Below are positions 6,249 through 7,197 of a DNA stretch of 7,197 nt, piece after piece. The position numbers and the translations under genes are program-made. How positions within the stretch are numbered: position 1 is the first letter of the stretch; the number at the start of each line of letters is the position of its first letter. Below the pieces are notes generated by a model, which saw only the letters and a program-made list of their open reading frames with translations, did no database searches and had not been told where the DNA came from. This stretch comes from an uncultured Lachnospiraceae bacterium (GTDB lineage: Bacteria; Bacillota; Clostridia; Lachnospirales; Lachnospiraceae): the NCBI GenBank assembly GCA_910577165.1, contig CAJTLX010000026.1, positions 1-7,197 of the forward strand, in the 5' to 3' direction.

Positions 6249-7148
6249 TCAAATTTCTTTCGGCACTAAAATTCTCTCCACCGACGCAATAAATAAAAAT
6301 ACTACAAGTGCCAACATTACTGCTGCCGCAGTTAATTTCCCCAACTCCAGCCTCACAAACCAGTTATTAAATAAATGCTGGAGCATATAAATACTTTGAT
6401 TTGGATAATCTCCACCAATCAGATATGCTTCCCGGAATACTTTAAATGAATTGATCACGGAGATCACCACAATCACAAATCCCATATCCTTTAACTGCGG
6501 CAGCGTGATATACCGAAATTGCTTAAAAAAACCCGCGCCATCCAATGCTGCTGCCTGATAAAGCTCCTCGTCGATCGCATCGATCCCCGTTTTCCACAAC
6601 AGCATATCATACCCGAAATTCCTCCACAAATAGGTAATTCCCAGTACAAGAAACGCTAATCCCGTATGAAAGTAATCTGATCCTACCACCCCAAAAATCG
6701 CTAAAATTCGATTGATCAACCCATATCGGTCAAAAAATACTTTCCAGATTAGCACAAGTGAGGCAACGGGGATGGCCATTGGCAGCAAAAACACCTTTTT
6801 ATAGATCCCCTGTTTTCCCCTTAAAAAGTCAAGCATCACCGCAAGAAACAAAGAAAAGATAAGCAGCACAGGGATATAGATCGCTACAAATTTCAGCGTA
6901 TTCTGCACCGCGATCCGAAACGCTTTATTTTCGATTACTGCCTTATAATTCTCTATCCCTGCAAAACCTTCCCCAAATTCCGGTCGGAAAGAGCGCGACA
7001 CCACATCACAGAATGGGATAAAATAAAATATTGCTACCCCGATAAGGCTTGGAACCAAAAACAAAAGCTCTGTGCGAAAACGTTTGTTTTTTCGCTTTTT
7101 CCTCCCCTCCTCTGCCGTCACATCCATAGATAAATGATTTTTTTTCAT
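6249..7148 (-). CDS. Sugar ABC transporter permease, MalF/UgpA type
   Basis: A complete 299-residue integral membrane subunit, the normal length for the UgpA-like branch of CUT1 sugar importers. A basic, cytosolic N-terminus (about residues 1-26, rich in Lys/Arg) leads into helix 1 with the family signature LLFLVPSLIGVAIFYFIPF (28-46), then a short extracellular part including FAGIENYKAVIENKAF, which is typical. The EAA loop that docks on the ATPase is intact: EELYQAAALDGAGFFKQF followed by ITLP (about 194-216). Five further hydrophobic helices follow the usual order. The ATG has AGAGGG four bases before it. It is the first complete gene of the operon here, and its start may overlap the stop of an upstream gene. 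Because both permeases keep their EAA loops, they should need a MsmK/UgpC-type ATPase, none of which is encoded in the window. Confidence 0.95.
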   Translation of the reverse strand: MKKNHLSMDVTAEEGRKKRKNKRFRTELLFLVPSLIGVAIFYFIPFCDVVSRSFRPEFGEGFAGIENYKAVIENKAFRIAVQNTLKFVAIYIPVLLIFSLFLAVMLDFLRGKQGIYKKVFLLPMAIPVASLVLIWKVFFDRYGLINRILAIFGVVGSDYFHTGLAFLVLGITYLWRNFGYDMLLWKTGIDAIDEELYQAAALDGAGFFKQFRYITLPQLKDMGFVIVVISVINSFKVFREAYLIGGDYPNQSIYMLQHLFNNWFVRLELGKLTAAAVMLALVVFLFIASVERILVPKEI

Positions 7149-7197
7149 AATTCCCTCTTATTTTTAGTTCCGCGTATGCCTTCCAGTACCCAATAAC
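7145..7197 (-). CDS. Possible 3' end of an upstream operon gene
   Basis: The last 49 bases before the permease ATG contain no promoter, so the operon probably continues to the right. One minus-strand frame is open from the window edge and would encode a tail ending YWVLEGIRGTKNKREL, with a TGA at 7145-7147 that overlaps the permease start as ATGA. This four-base overlap is a common coupling arrangement. A second frame, ending LLGTGRHTRN with a TAA at 7164-7166, is also possible, and I cannot decide between them. No family can be named from so few residues. Confidence 0.3.
   Translation of the reverse strand, partial: YWVLEGIRGTKNKREL

Noticed and set aside
5880..6269. A 129-codon plus-strand frame opposite the start of the solute-binding protein
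   Set aside because: Its Ser/Phe/Pro-rich product is the mirror of the acidic spacer on the other strand, with no sign of an independent gene.

Overview
The window looks like chromosomal DNA of a low-to-moderate GC Clostridia, most likely Lachnospiraceae. The grounds are strong purine-rich ribosome binding sites, sugar-ABC genes typical of that family, and the start of a DUF5685-type gene next to a small zinc-ribbon membrane protein. This placement rests on recalled protein families, not on a search. Every supported gene is on the minus strand, so transcription runs from high to low coordinates. I see no tRNA, rRNA, CRISPR array, insertion sequence or convincing intrinsic terminator.

Region A (about 7197 down to 2255) is a tightly packed operon: a MalF/UgpA-type sugar permease (6249-7148), a very long lipoprotein solute-binding protein (3815-6202), a MalG/UgpE-type permease (2959-3807), and a short membrane-anchored protein resembling the C-terminal half of HlyD/RND-type adaptors (2255-2953). 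Gaps are 5 to 46 bases, so the four genes are probably co-transcribed and partly translationally coupled. The operon probably starts upstream of the window, where a few codons of another gene may be visible. No ATPase gene is present, so the permeases presumably use an ATPase encoded elsewhere. The solute-binding protein carries about 300 residues between its acidic linker and its binding domain that read like six beta-propeller blades. That architecture plus the adaptor-like partner is the most unusual part of the window.

Region B (2127 down to 751) is a complete MATE-family multidrug/cation antiporter. It has its own good-looking promoter, with an extended -10 box and a 7-base inverted repeat overlapping the start of transcription.

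Region C (629 down to 1) has a predicted promoter followed by a small two-helix membrane protein with a C-terminal four-cysteine zinc ribbon, and then the first 46 codons of a DUF5685 family protein that runs off the left edge. Both are conserved Clostridia proteins of unknown function and are probably one transcription unit.
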